Source: an uncultured Clostridium sp.
GTDB taxonomy: Bacteria; Bacillota; Clostridia; Clostridiales; Clostridiaceae
Reading direction: 5' to 3'
Assembly: GCA_934755305.1 (NCBI GenBank)
Contig: CAKVLD010000067.1
Location: 1-15,389, forward strand
Length of the DNA stretch: 15,389 bases
In this document: positions 12,421 through 15,389 of the stretch, piece after piece
How the letters are laid out: every line of letters begins with the position of its first letter
How positions within the stretch are numbered: position 1 is the stretch's first letter
Notes under the pieces: generated by a model
What the model saw: the letters and a program-made list of their open reading frames with translations, nothing else
What the model was told of the DNA's origin: nothing
Databases searched by the model: none
Made by a program: the position numbers and the translations under genes

Positions 12421-14427
12421 ATGATGGCGTATGAAGAATTAAGTGAGGATAATATAATAAAAAAAGAAATAACAAAAGAAGCCTATTTAAAATTATTATC
12501 AAAACAATATCCTACAATAGCATCAGCTTCAACAGAGATAATAAATTTAGAAGCTATATTAAATTTACCAAAGGGAACTGAACATTTTTTAACAGATATT
12601 CATGGAGAATATGAACCTTTTATACATGTTTAAAAAAATGGTTCCGGAGTTGTTAGAAGAAAGATTGATGATATTTTTGGAAACTCTTTAATGGAAAGTG
12701 AAAAGAAAAAGTTAGCAACATTAGTATATTATCCAGAACAAAAATTAGAACTAATCTTGAAAGAAGAAAGCAATATTAATGATTGGTATAAAATAACCTT
12801 ATATAGATTAATAGAACTTTGTAGACATGTATCTTCTAAATACACTAGATCAAAGGTTAGAAAGGCGCTGCCAGATGATTTTAAATATGTTATAGAAGAG
12901 TTATTACATGAAAGAGGGGAAGAGGAGGATAAACAAAAGTACTATGATAGAATAATTATGACCATAATAGATATAGGAAGAGCTAATGAGTTTATTATAG
13001 CTTTATCTAAGCTTATTCAAAGATTAGTAATAGATAGACTTCATATACTAGGTGATATATATGACAGAGGACCTAGGCCGGATATTATATTAGATACCCT
13101 TATGAATTATCATTCAGTTGACATACAGTGGGGAAATCATGATATGTTATGGATGGGAGCAGCAGCTGGGGTTAAGACTAGTATAGCTAATGTATTAAGA
13201 ATTTCAGCTAGATATTCAAATTTAGATGTTATAGAAGATATTTATGGAATTAACTTACTTCCATTAGCAACTTTTGCTCTTAGATATTATGAAAATGATC
13301 CTTGTAAAGCATTTATTCCTAAAATTGATAAGGATGATATTCATAATAATTATGAAGTTCAATTAATTGCAAAGATGCATAAAGCAATAACTATATTACA
13401 ATTCAAATTAGAATATGAAATAATTAAAAGAAGACCAGAATTTAAAATGGAAGATAGACTTCTTTTAGATAAGATAAATTATGATGAAGGTTATATTAAT
13501 TTGAAAGGACAGATTTATGAATTAAGTGATAAATATTTTCCTACTATAGATAAGAATAATCCATTTAAACTTACAGAAGAAGAGGAAAAGTTGATTGAAA
13601 AGTTGCAATCCTCTTTTATTAATAGCGAAAAGCTACAAAGACATGTAAGTTTCTTATTTGCAAAAGGTAGTATGTATTTAAAGTATAATTCAAATTTATT
13701 GTTTCATGGATGTATACCTCTAAATAAGGATAAATCTTTTAAGAGTATGACTATAAATGGTAAGAAGTATAAAGGAAAGCTTCTTCTTGAAAAATTCGAA
13801 TCTTTAGCTAGAGAGGGATATTTTAATAAAAGTGATAAGGCTAAAAAGCAATATGGAATGGATATTATGTGGTATCTATGGACCGGTTCCCTATCATCTT
13901 TATTTGGAAAAGAAGAAATGGCAACTTTTGAAAGATATTTTATTAAAGATGAAAGAACTCATAAAGAAGTTAAGAATTCTTATTATAAGTTTAGAGATGA
14001 TGAAGATATGTGCAGAATGATCTTTGAGGAATTTGGTCTTAATCCAGAAGAGTCTATGATAATAAATGGACATGTTCCTGTTAAAAATATAAAAGGAGAG
14101 AGTCCTATAAAGGCAAATGGTAAACTATTAGTTATTGATGGTGGTTTTGCTAAAGCTTATAGAGCTGATACAGGCATTGCAGGATATACTCTTATATATA
14201 ATTCATATGGTTTACAATTAGTTTCTCATGAACCATTTGCATCTACAGAAGATGCTATTGTTAAAGAAACAGATATTTTATCAACAATAATGGTAGTTGA
14301 GAAAAAGTTGGAAAGGAAAACGGTGGGGGATACAGATATTGGTAATAATATAAAAAGACAAATTGAAGATTTGAAACTTTTGTTAAATGCCTATAGAAGA
14401 GGACTTATTAACGAAGTGTTTTGGTAA
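12421..14427 (+). pseudogene. fbp: Class 3 fructose-1,6-bisphosphatase interrupted by one TAA codon
   Basis: Fbp removes the 1-phosphate from fructose-1,6-bisphosphate in gluconeogenesis; class 3 is the large Firmicute type with a metallophosphoesterase core. AGGAG (12407-12411) precedes ATG 12421. The frame runs 70 codons to FIHV, meets TAA 12631-12633, and continues in the same frame (KNGSGVVRRKIDDIFGNSL) to 14427, 668 residues overall, normal for the class. Metal-binding motifs sit on both sides of the stop: TDIHGE (Asp59, His61) before it, and GDIYDRG, WGNHD and INGHVPVK after it. A TTA (Leu) to TAA change fits exactly, since the family reads HVLKN here. Restart at ATG 12691 would give 578 residues lacking the DxHG metal site and so probably inactive. 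Readthrough or a base-call error are the alternatives. Confidence 0.88.
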
Positions 14428-14431
14428 AATT

Positions 14432-14461
14432 AGGTTTCTTAAAGAGTTTAGGGACCTTTTT
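14432..14461 (+). terminator. Terminator after fbp
   Basis: AGGTTTCTTAAA (14432-14443), loop GAG, and TTTAGGGACCT (14447-14457) pair with two G-U pairs and one bulged base, followed by TTTT. Confidence 0.65.
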
Positions 14462-15090
14462 GCTTTGGAGAATTATACATTTAGGGCTTTTTAAAATAAA
14501 TGTTGTTAGCTTGTGGAAAATTATTATTCGCTTATAAGTTTTTAGCATAATAAACTTTTTAGAGAGTATAAAAAAAGATGTAGTAAATAATTTTTATAAA
14601 AGGTTACCAACATTTATTTTAGAAAGAATATCAAGGCGAAAGGCATGATATGGAAGAAAAATTTTCATAGAATACTTAAAATAATTATTTATATACTTTA
14701 AGAAAAGAAAAAGGTATTTAAAGAAAAAAAGCTTTACTAGTATACAATGATGTGATAAATTTTAATCATGATTTCACAAAAGAAGAAAGGTGTAAATTTT
14801 TGTAGTACAAAAGGGAAAAAATAGAATAAATAAATATCTAAAATATGGTAAAACAAAAAAGATACTTTCAAGATAAAATATGTCTATTTCATGATGAAAA
14901 TGTTTACTAAAGAATGGATATATGATAAATTAATAGTAACAAATGAAAAGGTTTACTTATTAAAAACTTGAGAAAAATTTAAAAAATATCAACAGTTTCC
15001 AAGTAAAGGCTACTTAGTTTAGACTATTAAGATAAAGTAATAAGGGAATATCTATTTTAGGAGGTGAGGGCTAAATCAATATTAAGAGAA
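14462..15090. other. Gene-free degenerate stretch
   Basis: No intact gene is seen. Short open pieces such as ALLVYNDVINFNHDF (about 14725-14785) and INKYLKYGKTKKILSR (about 14825-14870) fall in different frames broken by many stops, as a heavily decayed gene would look. The family cannot be identified. A small AAGTTT/AAACTT hairpin lies near 14537-14558. A perfect-looking ribosome site, AGGAGGTGAG (15059-15068), is not followed by a start codon at usable distance. Confidence 0.3.
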
Positions 15091-15389
15091 ATTTATGAGA
15101 GAAAAATAAAAGGGTATAAGAAAAAAGATTTATGAGAGAAAAATAAAAGGTATAAGAAAAAAAGATTTATGAGAGAAAAATAAAAGGGTATAAGAAAAAA
15201 GATTTATGAGGGAAAAATAAAAGGGTATAAGAAAAAAAGATTTATGAGAGAAAAATAAAAAGGTATAAGAAAAAAAGATTTATGAGAGAAAAATAAAAGG
15301 GTATAAGAAAAAAAATTTATGAGAGAAAAATAAAAGGGTATAAGAAAAAAGATTTATGAGAGAAAAATAAAAGGTATAAGAAAAAAAGA
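15091..15389. repeat. Tandem repeat array, eight 37-38 bp units, running off the window
   Basis: Units start at 15091, 15128, 15165, 15202, 15240, 15278, 15315 and 15352; a ninth begins at the last base. Each reads ATTTATGAGAGAAAAATAAA, then AGGGTATAAG and an A run. Variation is slight: two or three Gs in AGGG, six to eight As in the run, one A-to-G. The units are directly adjacent with no spacers, are purine-rich on the plus strand, and every unit has an in-frame TAA after ATGAGAGAAAAA, so the array does not encode protein. Confidence 0.95.

Noticed and set aside
3525..12633. TAA recoded as a sense codon, since two long genes contain in-frame TAA
   Set aside because: The two TAA codons stand at positions expected to be different residues (Glu or Asp versus Leu), and TAA is the normal stop of most genes here.
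13832..14020. 62-residue frame within fbp
   Set aside because: Out-of-frame shadow of conserved fbp sequence.
15091..15389. CRISPR array
   Set aside because: Units are directly adjacent with no unique spacers, and no cas genes are present.

Overview
The window is very AT-rich DNA with Gram-positive Shine-Dalgarno sites, sigma-A type promoters and many hairpin-plus-U-tract terminators. It also carries a class 3 fructose-1,6-bisphosphatase, an M3 oligoendopeptidase and a CD3324-family regulator. Together these point to a low-GC Firmicute, most likely Clostridium sensu stricto; I cannot name the species. No tRNA, rRNA, insertion sequence or CRISPR array was recognised.

Positions 1-4429 are a field of decaying genes. 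They hold the C-terminal part of an Rpn-family nuclease, a stub of a zeta-toxin-like P-loop protein, a short secreted-protein fragment on the minus strand, and a superoxide dismutase with a frameshift and an internal deletion. An intact CD3324-family regulator follows, preceded by what looks like a leader-peptide attenuator. Then come a serine hydrolase that has lost its catalytic Ser-x-x-Lys region and an SGNH/GDSL esterase interrupted by one TAA codon.

Positions 4445-9269 are mostly intact single-gene units with their own signals: a hexapeptide-repeat acyltransferase behind a promoter and leader hairpin, an HD-domain phosphohydrolase, an M3 oligoendopeptidase, and a TldD-type metalloprotease.

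Positions 9412-10919 form a neat transcription unit: strong promoter, radical SAM/SPASM enzyme, PqqD-like RiPP-recognition protein, terminator. With the TldD protease just upstream this looks like a RiPP (ribosomally made, post-translationally modified peptide) maturation module, but no convincing precursor peptide is visible. A nitroreductase follows on the minus strand with a palindrome inside its promoter, then a small unknown gene.

Positions 11955-12420 contain no gene but have strong nested RNA secondary structure, an internal promoter candidate and a terminator-like hairpin: a candidate structured RNA or intergenic repeat. The fbp gene follows, full length except for one TAA at codon 71. 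The window ends in a degenerate, gene-poor stretch and an uninterrupted tandem array of 37-38 bp units that runs off the edge.

The overall picture is of a strain losing accessory, oxygen-defence and even gluconeogenic functions by small lesions, while the peptidase, RiPP-like and regulatory genes remain open.
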